A DNA stretch of 39,055 nucleotides from an uncultured Bermanella sp. (GCA_913058575.1 CAJXRF010000001.1:1-39055), one strand, 5' to 3'. Positions 1 through 8,255 are shown, counted from the first letter of the stretch. The notes: generated from the letters alone by a model not told the origin. Translations and numbers: made by a program.

Positions 1-444
1 AAACAACGTAAAAATACAGGAATCAATGGTGGAAAAGCTTAATGCAGTGCCATTCCGGTCAGGCTCCATGTTAGACAACATCACTTTTTTTGATGGGGAG
101 TTAGATGAAAGTCTGGCTGTGAAAAGTGCGCAGTTAGCCTGTATTCATCAATATATTATTAATATGCCCATGGCTTACCATACCTGATAGGGAACATGGG
201 CACTACGTTATCAGGAGGGCAAAGACAAAGCTTGTTATTGGCAAGGGCCTTATATTGCCAGCCTAAAATACTGTTTATGGATGAAGCCACTTCCAATCTA
301 GATACTGAATTGGAAGCGATTGTAAATGACGCCATAAAGAAACTGAATATAACCAGAATCATCATTGCCCATCGTCCTGAAACCATTCGCTCGCCCGGTA
401 GAGTGCTTGCGCTTCAGGCTGGGGTGCTGGTGGAAGTAGCCTAA
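1..444 (+). pseudogene. frameshifted C-terminal fragment of a bacteriocin-type ABC exporter (RaxB/CvaB-like)
   Basis: This is the end of the nucleotide-binding domain of an ABC exporter of the kind that processes and secretes double-glycine bacteriocins. The second half reads MGTTLSGGQRQSLLLARAL (ABC signature), LFMDEATSNLD (Walker B and D-loop) and IIIAHRPETI (H-loop), ending at the TAA at 442-444. The preceding part (SGSMLDNITFFDGELDE, from about 56) is in another frame and runs into TGA-TAG at 185-190. Restoring one base near 182-185 would join YHT to LIGNMGTTLSGG, which is the family's usual reading. The gene therefore has a one-base deletion or a sequencing error. The first 50 bases match the family poorly in any frame, and the membrane and peptidase domains lie outside the window. 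The RaxB/CvaB subfamily is inferred from the 'MPM-Y-T-IG-MGTTLSGGQ' context. Confidence 0.75.
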
Positions 445-472
445 ACGTAAAGCACAGAGCAAATGAATTCTA

Positions 473-1312
473 TTATGTTTCTAAGGGAAGTGTTTCATCG
501 CTTCCCCATTCACTCCAAGAGCCATCGTACAGACTTAAATGTTGATAACCAGCCTCAAAAGCGCTTACCAGTACAATGCAGGCGGTAATGCCTGAACCAC
601 AAGAAAATATAAGTTTTTGATGAAGGCCGATGCTACTTTTTGAAAAAACATCTTTAAGTGTAATTTTATCTTTAAAGGCGCCATCTATTAATAGTTGAGC
701 AAAGGGCAGGTTAATTGAATTAGGAATGTGACCGCTGCGTACACCGGCTCTGGGTTCCGGTGATTCCCCTAAAAAGCGCGCTTTTGATCGGGCATCTAAT
801 ACTGTATTTTCAGGGTTGTTGATGGCGTTTAATACTTGCTGGGCATTTTGCAGTAACTCACTTTGTATATGGCCCACAATACTTCCCTGTTTGGGCGCTT
901 GGTAGTTAGGGCTTGTGGGGTATTTTTGTTTTAACCAAGCGGGCAGTCCACCGTTTAAAATATAAACATCCTTTACTCCCATAATTTTAAACATCCACCA
1001 TGCGCGGGGTGAAGCGTACACACCCTGATTACAGTAAATCACCACAGTGCTATCGCGATGAATGCCTAAGGCTTGTGCTTGTTCGGTGAACTGCTGTTCA
1101 CTTGGTAGGGTATTGGGTTGTGTGGCTTGAGGGCGATGAAAGTAATTTTCTAAGTCGCATTTAATGGCACCAGGAATACAAGAGAACTGTTCGTAAAGCA
1201 GTGGCTCCATGCCCACTACTTTTTTCATACTGGCATCAAGTACAACTAGATTTTCATCTTGTAGGTGTTGATGCAGCCAGTTAACTGAAACAAGTGCTGA
1301 AGGTTGAGTCAT
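473..1312 (-). CDS. sseA: 3-mercaptopyruvate/thiosulfate sulfurtransferase, SseA-like
   Basis: Two tandem rhodanese domains in 279 residues, the usual length for the SseA/TST family. The N-terminal inactive domain carries VVIYCNQGVYASPRAWWMF, and the C-terminal domain carries the catalytic loop IFSCGSGITAC with Cys238, the same loop type as 3-mercaptopyruvate sulfurtransferase (CGSGxT). The second CH2-like element, LDARSKARFLGESPEPRAGVRSGHIPNS, is also typical. It transfers sulfur from mercaptopyruvate or thiosulfate to cyanide or thiol acceptors, probably in the cytoplasm, since no signal peptide is seen. The ATG start at 1312 has AGGA seven bases upstream. It lies between the broken exporter and the AraC-type gene, with no sign of an operon with either (107 bases from the next gene). 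Substrate preference cannot be settled from sequence alone. Confidence 0.9.
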   Translation of the reverse strand: MTQPSALVSVNWLHQHLQDENLVVLDASMKKVVGMEPLLYEQFSCIPGAIKCDLENYFHRPQATQPNTLPSEQQFTEQAQALGIHRDSTVVIYCNQGVYASPRAWWMFKIMGVKDVYILNGGLPAWLKQKYPTSPNYQAPKQGSIVGHIQSELLQNAQQVLNAINNPENTVLDARSKARFLGESPEPRAGVRSGHIPNSINLPFAQLLIDGAFKDKITLKDVFSKSSIGLHQKLIFSCGSGITACIVLVSAFEAGYQHLSLYDGSWSEWGSDETLPLET

Positions 1313-1419
1313 GGTCGTTCCTAGTCAATGGTATTTTTAAACGTTGCTTATTTACAATAACTTTGTACTTTACCCTAAGCCGGTTAATCAATTGTCTGTT
1401 TCGCTTTCACAATGGCGCA

Positions 1420-2511
1420 CTATGAATCATTTGGGGTTTTAATAAGATTAGGCACGTCTAAGCCTAAGCTGTAATTACGGTAATCACTGGGGGAAACACC
1501 TGTCCATTTTTTAAAGGCGCGAGTAAAAGTGGCGGGTTCCGTAAACCCTAGGCGGCGGCCAATTTCACTCATGGTTAGGCTGGTGTCTTCAAAAAATCCA
1601 ATGGCTTGATCCCGACGTACATTGTCTTTTAATTGCTGAAAGCCACTGCCCTCTTGAGTGAGCTTACGCCGTAGGGTGCGACTGGTCATGTGTAAGCGGT
1701 TGGCAATGGCCTCTAAGTCGGTTTCTTTAACGTTGTTGATCTCTTCTAAAATTCGCATTACTTGGGCGCTGCAGGTGTCGAAAAACGATTGCTTTTTAAA
1801 CCACTGTATAGGTGCGTCATTTAAATAATCGTGCAGTTCTTTGGGGTTTTGAATAATGGGTAAGTTTAAATATTTGGCATCGAACACCACTGCATTGTAT
1901 TTATTTTCATAATGGCAAGGGCTTGAAAACATTAAGCGGTACTCAGGAAAATGCAAAGGTTTGGGGTACTGTATGCATACTCGGTTTAAGGGAATGACTT
2001 GCCCTACTAACCAGCTTGGAAAGCGGTGCCACACTAATAACAAATATTCTATTAGTAGGCTGCGCGGCGGCAATGCACCTGCTTGTGTGGCATTGGCATG
2101 AGCCCCTTCTTGTTTGAATGTGGGCTCCACACTAAAGCGAACTTCTTGTAGGTTCACATCTAAAGAAAAATGCAGTTGGTCGCTTATGAGATTATAAAAC
2201 TCAACGGTATGCTTTAGTACATCCCCCAGAGTTTTTAAATCTACCAAGCGTTCGGCCAACAAAGAAAATACCCCGAATTTAATCTTGTGTTGAGTAAGGC
2301 CCATGAGCTCATCACCGCTGATGTGCCAATTGGCGCGTATGATAATGGCCAATTGCTTGGCCGAGACTCGGGTGCGCGGCTGCTTTAATAGGGCTCGGGT
2401 TAGTTTGGCTTTGGCCAGTATGTCGGTTTCATTTCCCCCAAGGCGCACGGCGTTATCCAGATGAACACGGGCAAAATAGCTGGCTACGGTGTGATTGTCT
2501 GTAAGCATCAT
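1420..2511 (-). CDS. AraC-family transcriptional regulator with Arabinose_bd-type N-terminal domain
   Basis: A 363-residue regulator. Residues from about 20 to 210 resemble the arabinose-binding-like effector domain found in OruR/ArgR-type AraC proteins (LGGNETDILAKAKL, then ISGDELMGLTQHKIKFGVFSLL). The last hundred residues contain the two helix-turn-helix motifs: LEAIANRLHMTSRTLRRKL and MSEIGRRLGFTEPATFTRAFKKWTGVSPSDYR, the latter being the AraC signature. The gene is divergent from the acyl-CoA dehydrogenase at 2762 across a 250-base gap, so it most likely controls that gene and itself, possibly in response to a fatty-acid or acyl-CoA derived ligand. That is an inference from position. Two ATG codons stand in tandem at the start; either could be used. 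Confidence 0.88.
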   Translation of the reverse strand: MMLTDNHTVASYFARVHLDNAVRLGGNETDILAKAKLTRALLKQPRTRVSAKQLAIIIRANWHISGDELMGLTQHKIKFGVFSLLAERLVDLKTLGDVLKHTVEFYNLISDQLHFSLDVNLQEVRFSVEPTFKQEGAHANATQAGALPPRSLLIEYLLLVWHRFPSWLVGQVIPLNRVCIQYPKPLHFPEYRLMFSSPCHYENKYNAVVFDAKYLNLPIIQNPKELHDYLNDAPIQWFKKQSFFDTCSAQVMRILEEINNVKETDLEAIANRLHMTSRTLRRKLTQEGSGFQQLKDNVRRDQAIGFFEDTSLTMSEIGRRLGFTEPATFTRAFKKWTGVSPSDYRNYSLGLDVPNLIKTPNDS

Positions 2512-2761
2512 AAGGGCTATTCCCTATTGGTGAAGTGATACCAAATAAGCTGTGCATTCAGGCCAAAGTGTCCGTTATAGGTAACCGCTAGGGTCTTTAA
2601 GGGCTTAACTTCGGTTTTTCTTGGCATATCTTAAAAGATAATGTCCGAATATGCTAAACAAATGACTGCTTACATCATTGTCTGAACGGGCATACATGGC
2701 CAAAATTCGCCTAATACTTCCTAGCTATGCTAGTCCATGTAAAAAATAATGAGGGTAAATC
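2512..2761. promoter_or_regulatory. divergent promoter region with three TGTCYG motifs
   Basis: The spacer between the AraC-type gene and the acyl-CoA dehydrogenase contains TGTCCG at 2569-2574, TGTCCG at 2642-2647 and TGTCTG at 2679-2684, all in the same orientation, with starts 73 and 37 bases apart. AraC proteins usually bind direct repeats, so these are candidate operator half-sites. The ribosome-binding site for the dehydrogenase is GAGGG at about 2751-2755. No -35/-10 pair stands out clearly. Confidence 0.35.
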
Positions 2762-3916
2762 ATGACCACTGAATTAGACGCCAATCAAGAAGAAGTGCAA
2801 ATGTTCCGCGACATGGTTTTGCGCTTTTTAGAGCAAGAAATTTTGCCTCATGTGGACAGCTGGGAAAAAAATCATGAGATGCCCCAAGAAATGTGGAAGG
2901 TCATGGGCACAGCGGGTTTATTGCTGGTGGATTTACCCGAGCAATACGGCACAGCAGGGGCCAGCTTTGATGTATGCCAAATGATTCAAGAAGAAATGTG
3001 TCGCTTGGGTCTGCATGGCTTGGCCACGGGTTACAACATTCACTCTAATATTGTGGCCCCTTACATTTTAAACATTGGTAATCAGGCTCAAAAAGATCAA
3101 TGGCTGCCTAAAATGGCCACAGGCGAAGTGGTGGGTGCCATTGCCATGACAGAGCCCGGAGCGGGTAGTGATTTAGCGGCACTTCGCACCAGTGCCATTA
3201 AAGACGGTGACGAATATGTATTGAATGGCTCTAAAACCTTCATCACTAACGGCAATCAAGCGGGCATGGTAATTGTTTGTGCTAAGACCGATCCTAATGC
3301 CGGTTCTAAAGGCATTTCTTTATTTTTAGTGGATACCACCTTGCCGGGGTTCAGCACCGGTAACCCTATTCATAAAATGGGTCAACACAGCAGCGATACA
3401 GCAGAACTGTTTTTTGAAAACATGCGCATTCCAGCTGATGCTTTGTTAGGGGAAGAAGGCAAGGGCTTTGTTTACCTAATGCAAGAATTGCCTCGTGAAC
3501 GTTTAGGTTGTGCAGTGCAGGCCATTGGTCACGCTCAAGGGGCTTTAGATTTAACCCTAGATTACGTAAAAGAGCGTAAAGCGTTTGGTCAATCGGTGGG
3601 TCAGTTCCAAAACACTCGTTTTAAGCTGGCCGAATGCAGCACTGAATTAGAAATGTGCCGTGCCCTTTTAGCCTTGCACATGGATAAGTATAAGCGCGAA
3701 GCCATGACAGTCACCGACGCAGCCATGCTAAAACTGGCCGCCACCGAAATGCAGCTTAAAATGGTCAATGAATGCCTACAGTTGTTTGGCGGTTACGGTT
3801 ACACCGACGAATACCCAATTTCACGTTTCTACCGCGATGCCCGTGTGCAAACTATTTATGCGGGTAGCTCAGAAATTATGAAAGAAGTGATTGCCCGTGG
3901 ACTGCTAGGGCGATAA
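2762..3916 (+). CDS. acyl-CoA dehydrogenase, long-chain (LCAD)-type active site
   Basis: A complete 384-residue flavoprotein of the acyl-CoA dehydrogenase family, which introduces the trans-2 double bond in acyl-CoA during beta-oxidation. Signature 1 is AIAMTEPGAGSDLAAL; signature 2 is the C-terminal QLFGGYGYTDEYPISRFYRDARVQ run followed by IYAGSSEIMKEVIAR. In MCAD/SCAD enzymes the catalytic base is the Glu of 'YEGT'; here that position is Ala (YAGS). As in long-chain and isovaleryl-type enzymes, the likely base is instead the Glu of 'QELPRERLG' (Glu246). The enzyme is probably cytoplasmic and passes electrons to ETF. It is divergent from an AraC regulator and is closed by a strong hairpin, so it appears to be a monocistronic, locally regulated unit. 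The chain length or branching of the substrate is not determined. Confidence 0.92.
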   Translation: MTTELDANQEEVQMFRDMVLRFLEQEILPHVDSWEKNHEMPQEMWKVMGTAGLLLVDLPEQYGTAGASFDVCQMIQEEMCRLGLHGLATGYNIHSNIVAPYILNIGNQAQKDQWLPKMATGEVVGAIAMTEPGAGSDLAALRTSAIKDGDEYVLNGSKTFITNGNQAGMVIVCAKTDPNAGSKGISLFLVDTTLPGFSTGNPIHKMGQHSSDTAELFFENMRIPADALLGEEGKGFVYLMQELPRERLGCAVQAIGHAQGALDLTLDYVKERKAFGQSVGQFQNTRFKLAECSTELEMCRALLALHMDKYKREAMTVTDAAMLKLAATEMQLKMVNECLQLFGGYGYTDEYPISRFYRDARVQTIYAGSSEIMKEVIARGLLGR

Positions 3917-4021
3917 ATAACTGGGCAGGTAGAGCTGATCAGTTTTAAGGCAAAAAGATTTTAAAAAGTTAGCATGCATTTTTGACCCGAACCAAAAATA
4001 AAGCTGGCGGTTTAGAATGGG

Positions 4022-4078
4022 AAAGTCAGGTTTGGTTATCTGTTTACAGGTAACTGGGCTTGGCTTTTTTTATTTTTT
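4022..4078 (+). terminator. long G-U-rich hairpin with U tract, terminator of the acyl-CoA dehydrogenase gene
   Basis: Left arm 4022-4042 pairs with right arm 4047-4067 around a UUUA loop. All 21 positions pair, 14 as Watson-Crick and 7 as G-U wobbles. A T-rich run (TTTTTT A TTTTTT) follows. In the opposite-strand RNA the wobbles would become A-C mismatches, so the structure is specific to the plus-strand transcript. The rest of the 404-base gap from 3917 to 4320 shows nothing else recognisable. Confidence 0.8.
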
Positions 4079-4320
4079 AAATTATCTGTTTAACTTAAAG
4101 ATCTCTTTCCAAGCGGGTAACCTGCCAGCCTCTTTGTTAAAAGTTGTCCTTTGTTAGAAATAGCCATTTGTTTGTAATCTTTGCCCATATGGCCAATTAC
4201 CACAGATTCTAGTATTGTGCCTGCCTATTGAGTCGCAAAATGATAATAAATCGTTAGGCCAGTACTCCCGAGTTTCGTTTTCTAAACTACCACGGCGCCA
4301 GTTAGTATCAAGGACAGTGA

Positions 4321-6729
4321 ATGCTTCGCTTTATCGTATTGACATTGATTGTTTTGTGTTCACAGCAGAGTTTCGCCCGCCAATCTTGTGACTGGCCATT
4401 CCGCACCACGATTACCATTAATCAAAGTGACTTTAACGGTTTAACCGACTATCCAGTGGATTTGTTTTTAAGCAGCGGTAATTTGCACTCGCAATACCAG
4501 TGGAGCAACAGCGGCAATGATTTACGTATATACAGCAGCGATGACACCACCCCTTTACCTTTCACCATAAACAGTTGGGATGCTGCAAGCAAAGGGGCCA
4601 ACGTACGAGTGAGTTTTTCCAATCTTGATATGGGGTCACGTACTATTTACGTGTACTACGGCAATCAAAATGCAAGCAGTCTAAGCACGACAGTGCCCGC
4701 CCTGCCTTTTGTGACGGGTAAAATTAAATATCATACACGCAGTAATAACGGCGTAGACCCTGACAGTTATGCCGAAGCCAAAAGTACTTTTAACCAGGGT
4801 AATGATACAAATACCTCTTATGGTTGTAGCCATCCTGACAATTTTACGGGCATCACAAACCAAAACCAAGGTAGTGGCCGTAGCCGAAATAATTTTATTG
4901 CCTATTCAAAAACTTTATTCACGGTGAAGACCGGTGAGAGTGGAAACTGGGGAATTCGCTACGGAGCAGACTTTGGATTAGGGGGCGGCCTGTATGTGGA
5001 CACTGTAAATGTATTAGATGAAAAGTGGACAGACGATTTATGGTGGGGGGGAAGCAACTGGGCAACGGGTATAAGTGATGTGTTATATGGCTCGGTTTAT
5101 TTAAGTGAGGGTGAGCATGAAATGGAAATCATTGGTGGTGAAGGCTGTTGTGACGGTGGGGTAACCGTGCAATTTTCAAAGGATTATTCTGGCCCCACTG
5201 AGTATTCTACTGCCACTTGGCTGCCATTTACCGCGAGTAATATAGACATCCGAAGTGAAGCTTGCCCCATCCCTAGTTTATCTATTTCCTACGGTGCCCA
5301 CGATGTCTGTACTAAAAACTTATCCATAACCAGCAGTGACAGTAGCAGCCAGTCTTGGTTAGCGGGTAGTACAAATGTGATTAATTTAAATGTGAATAAT
5401 TTAGAAATTAGCAGTAGCGCCACCAGTAATACCTTGCTGGACATTACCTTACCTAGTGATATTACCCTCTCAAGTTACACTGGAAATAATTGGAGCTGTA
5501 CAGGCACAAGCGGCACCATTAGCTGTGTGTATGATCAGACGATTAACGCTAATAGCAGCGCCAGTACGTTAATGTTAACCACTTTACTGGGCAGTGGCGC
5601 CACCACAGGCAGTACACAAAATATTAGTGCTACTGTGAGTGGCAGCGCCCCAGACAGTGATACCAGCAATAACACCTTGGGGTTTGCTATTTCGGTGTTG
5701 AGTAATGCCGGTATTCCTGCTGATTGCGTGAGTCCTCAGCCAGGCTTGCTGGTGAAGTTTTTTGATATTACAGGTTATGCAGTCAGCGATATTCAAAATG
5801 CAGCCGAATATCAAGCCTTAATAGATGAGCACGGCACTATTAATTATCTTCAAGGGCAAACCATTTTTTCTGAAATCAATGGTTCGGGTAACCCCTTTAG
5901 TAGTGTGGATGATTATTTTATTGCTGTGTTTGAGGGCTACATTTACAGTGCTAGCGGAGACAGTGTTTATTTTGGAGTAGACGGTGATGATGCAGTTGAA
6001 GCTTGGGTTTGGGTAAATTATCCCGGTAATAGTGGCAGTGATGGATTAGAGGTGGTAAGTGGATATTATGGTCTACACGGGCCAGCAGGTTCTTCGCGGG
6101 GCATCAGCAAAAAAATTACGCTTTCCACTGGGTTCACTCCTATTGAATTTCGAATTCAAGAATACACGGGTGGTGATCAATATAAGTTTTATTGGGGACC
6201 AACTAATAACGCGAGTAGTCACTCAACTATCACTTCTGATGTGTTTTATCATTGTGCTGGAGATCCCTGGTTTCAATTGAATTCTACCACCAGTGTGGTG
6301 AGCGACCCTGTTAATGGTACTATTTTCCCCAAAGCGATCCCTGGCGCAGTCATGACTTATACCGTAGATGTTTTAAACCCAGGTAATATCAGCAGTGATG
6401 TAGACAGCACTGTACTGGTTCAAGAACTGGCCTCTAATTTGGAATTATTTGTGGATGACTTTGATGGTGCCGGCAGCCCCATTAGATTCACAGATGGCAC
6501 AGCTAATAGTGCCAGCGGTGTGAGTTATGTATTTAATAGTTTAACCAGTACCAGCGATAGCATTAGCTTTAGCGCGGATGGTACTAACTTTAATCACAGT
6601 CCCACCAGCACAGATGGTTATGATTCAGCCATTACACATTTTAAACTGACCTTACCTGGTACCTTTAAGCCTACCTTTGATGGCGTGACACCCTCCTTTA
6701 AATTTGAGTATCAGGTGCGGGTGAAGTAG
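4321..6729 (+). CDS. large secreted protein with DUF2341, PA14-like and DUF11-like domains
   Basis: An 802-residue exported protein. Residues 1-20 are a signal peptide (hydrophobic LRFIVLTLIVLC, then QQSFA). Residues of about 22-120 match DUF2341: WPFRTTITINQSDF, LRIYSSDDTTPLPF and TIYVYYGN. About 140-310 is a beta-rich segment with GEGCCDGGVTVQFS. About 320-455 is a Ser/Thr-rich DUF11-like domain. About 470-650 resembles a PA14-type module (GDSVYFGVDGDDAVEAWVW, FRIQEYTGGDQYKFYWGP). About 660-802 is another DUF11-like repeat that includes NPKAIPGAVMTYTVDVLNPG-like residues. The family is common on or outside Gram-negative cells (compare MshQ-like proteins), with adhesion or carbohydrate binding suggested. 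No PEP-CTERM, LPXTG or autotransporter signal is visible at the C-terminus. It stands alone between two gaps. The specific function is unknown. Confidence 0.8.
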   Translation: MLRFIVLTLIVLCSQQSFARQSCDWPFRTTITINQSDFNGLTDYPVDLFLSSGNLHSQYQWSNSGNDLRIYSSDDTTPLPFTINSWDAASKGANVRVSFSNLDMGSRTIYVYYGNQNASSLSTTVPALPFVTGKIKYHTRSNNGVDPDSYAEAKSTFNQGNDTNTSYGCSHPDNFTGITNQNQGSGRSRNNFIAYSKTLFTVKTGESGNWGIRYGADFGLGGGLYVDTVNVLDEKWTDDLWWGGSNWATGISDVLYGSVYLSEGEHEMEIIGGEGCCDGGVTVQFSKDYSGPTEYSTATWLPFTASNIDIRSEACPIPSLSISYGAHDVCTKNLSITSSDSSSQSWLAGSTNVINLNVNNLEISSSATSNTLLDITLPSDITLSSYTGNNWSCTGTSGTISCVYDQTINANSSASTLMLTTLLGSGATTGSTQNISATVSGSAPDSDTSNNTLGFAISVLSNAGIPADCVSPQPGLLVKFFDITGYAVSDIQNAAEYQALIDEHGTINYLQGQTIFSEINGSGNPFSSVDDYFIAVFEGYIYSASGDSVYFGVDGDDAVEAWVWVNYPGNSGSDGLEVVSGYYGLHGPAGSSRGISKKITLSTGFTPIEFRIQEYTGGDQYKFYWGPTNNASSHSTITSDVFYHCAGDPWFQLNSTTSVVSDPVNGTIFPKAIPGAVMTYTVDVLNPGNISSDVDSTVLVQELASNLELFVDDFDGAGSPIRFTDGTANSASGVSYVFNSLTSTSDSISFSADGTNFNHSPTSTDGYDSAITHFKLTLPGTFKPTFDGVTPSFKFEYQVRVK

Positions 6730-7086
6730 CTTTTAACTGAATAAAAAAGAAGGCCGAGTTTGATGTATGGGTAACGACAGCCATTCAAATTAGACCTTGA
6801 CGTGGTTGCTAGGAATAGCTAATAAAATTCATAAAGTTGAATTTTAGAATGACTCTCAAACTTATTTTTGGCCGCTGTTTTCCTTAAAATACCGCCTGCT
6901 AAATCGATTTGTAATATCTTGGGTAGGTACGCTGCAGCTTTTTTAACCTAGCCAATTATAGCGTTTTTTTTACAAATCCATAGTAGCTTATCTTGTGAGA
7001 TGATGTGTATCTGAGCTGTATTTACTCCAAAGAAAAGATAGAAATTGAGTTGTGGTGCGATTAGAAAGGGCAATCCTCCCTTTTTT
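6730..7086. other. gene-free gap upstream of the insertion element
   Basis: No coding region is credible here. An AT-rich inverted repeat (TAAAATTC/GAATTTTA) lies at 6823-6830 and 6839-6846. A small hairpin AAAGGG-caatcct-CCCTTT at 7065-7083 followed by T residues could act as a weak terminator. It lies just before the target duplication of the insertion sequence. Confidence 0.4.
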
Positions 7087-7095
7087 AATTGAAGT
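7087..7095. repeat. left copy of the IS target-site duplication
   Basis: AATTGAAGT immediately precedes the left terminal inverted repeat and is repeated exactly at 8247-8255 after the right one. Confidence 0.9.
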
Positions 7096-7114
7096 CACTG
7101 CTGTCCCGCAATTT
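7096..7114 (+). repeat. left terminal inverted repeat of the IS
   Basis: CACTGCTGTCCCGCAATTT, matching the inward-reading right end at 15 of 19 positions. Confidence 0.88.
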
Positions 7115-7194
7115 AAAAACAAAAAAGGCTTAGTAATCAATTAGTTGGTAAGATTAATCACCACAAAAAATCATCAACTAGATTACTAGGCCTA

Positions 7195-8227
7195 TGAGTC
7201 ATCGTCGCACAGTCCTTTCCCAATTTTTAAAGCTTGTACCAAAATATTAATTCTTAAAGCTCGCGAAAGAGCATCATAATGGGCAAAAGTTTCGTAAATT
7301 TTCTCAATTTGATCAATTCATCGTTTTGTTTACATTGCAAGTTACGGGTAGGAACAGCATTCGAGATGTTATTGAAAATGTAAAAGCCCAAGTCAGTAAA
7401 CTTTTTCATATCGGCACACAAGCAATGTCGCGTAGCAGTCTTAGTCGAATAAATAACGAGCAGCCTTGGGGGTTATATCAAGCGTATTTCCATGGGCCAA
7501 ATTTCGTCAAACAAAAGGGGCTGTGAAACTTCACGCGGTACTCGACTACGACGGACTACTCCCCACTTTTATTGATGTCACCGATGGAACAACTCATGAG
7601 GTGAATATTGGTCGGGGAATAAAGCTACCTAAAGGCAGTATTCTAACTATGGACCGTGGATACATTGATTATGAGTGGTTTCAAGAGCTGACAGATCAAG
7701 GTGTATTTTTTGTGACGCGTGCTAAAAAGAACATGCGTAGCCGAATTGAAATACGAAATAAGGTGGATAAAAAATCAGGCGTTTTCAGCGAAAACTCAAT
7801 AGCATTAACCAGTGAAAAGGGCCAAGGACATCAAGGTCTTTTACGAAAAATAGGTTACGGTGACCCTATCACGAATAAACAATATTATTTTTTAACCAAC
7901 CACTTCAAGTTGGCAGAAAAAACCATCGCAGATATTTATAAAGATCGTTGGCAGATAGAGCTATTTTTTAAGTGGATAAAGCAGGAACTGAAAATAAAGA
8001 GCTTCATTGGCACCACGAAAAATTCGGTAATGAGCCAAATTTGGGTAGCGCTGTGCACTTACTTGCTGATTCATTACTTCAAGTGGAGTAATGGCTTGCA
8101 CCAGTCAGCACTTCAAGTAGTTCAGCTTCTTCAATTAAACTGGTTTGATCGACGGTGCGTTGCGGGTCTATTTAAACCTCCGAAACCTTCGCCGGATATA
8201 GGATTAACGATGGGTTTAGATTTTTGA
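7195..8227 (+). pseudogene. IS4-family transposase, broken by frameshifts and an internal deletion
   Basis: The gene starts as MSHRRTVLSQFLKLVPKY (7195) and meets a TAA within about 20 codons. It resumes in another frame as FTLQVTGRNSIRDVIENVKAQ (about 7326) through SRINNEQPWGLYQ, then continues in a third frame as SVFPWAKFRQTKGAVKLHA to the TGA at 8225-8227. The C-terminal part is intact: the second catalytic Asp in MDRGYIDYEWF and the YREK-type motif YKDRWQIELFFKWIK carrying the Glu. The stretch that should hold the first catalytic Asp (usually near 'YSLDAST' in relatives) is absent between 'LYQ' and 'SVFPW', so about 40 residues are deleted. The protein cannot be an active DDE transposase. 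Confidence 0.88.
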
Positions 8228-8246
8228 AAACTACAGGGCAGCAGTG
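8228..8246 (-). repeat. right terminal inverted repeat of the IS
   Basis: On the minus strand this reads CACTGCTGCCCTGTAGTTT, matching the left end at 15 of 19 positions. It begins directly after the transposase stop codon. Confidence 0.88.
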
Positions 8247-8255
8247 AATTGAAGT
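8247..8255. repeat. right copy of the IS target-site duplication
   Basis: AATTGAAGT, identical to 7087-7095. Confidence 0.9.

Larger units (their letters stand above)
7096..8246 (+). mobile_element. IS4-family insertion sequence with defective transposase
   Basis: An 1151-base element bounded by imperfect terminal inverted repeats: CACTGCTGTCCCGCAATTT at 7096-7114, and on the other strand CACTGCTGCCCTGTAGTTT reading inward from 8246 (15 of 19 identical). It is flanked by a perfect 9-base direct repeat (AATTGAAGT), which fits the longer duplications made by IS4-type elements. The single transposase reading frame inside belongs to the IS4 family (DUF4372-type N-terminus plus DDE domain) but is broken. 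Full-length relatives are longer because of an internal deletion here. The exact target duplication means that the element arrived as one unit and has not rearranged since. Confidence 0.9.

Noticed and set aside
4200-4320. Possible c-di-GMP-type riboswitch ahead of the large secreted protein
   Set aside because: The conserved core elements and pairing of the GEMM fold were not found; the sequence shows no convincing structure.
5584-5814. Minus-strand frame inside the large secreted protein
   Set aside because: It is a shadow of the plus-strand Ser/Thr-rich coding sequence, with no start signal or family match.
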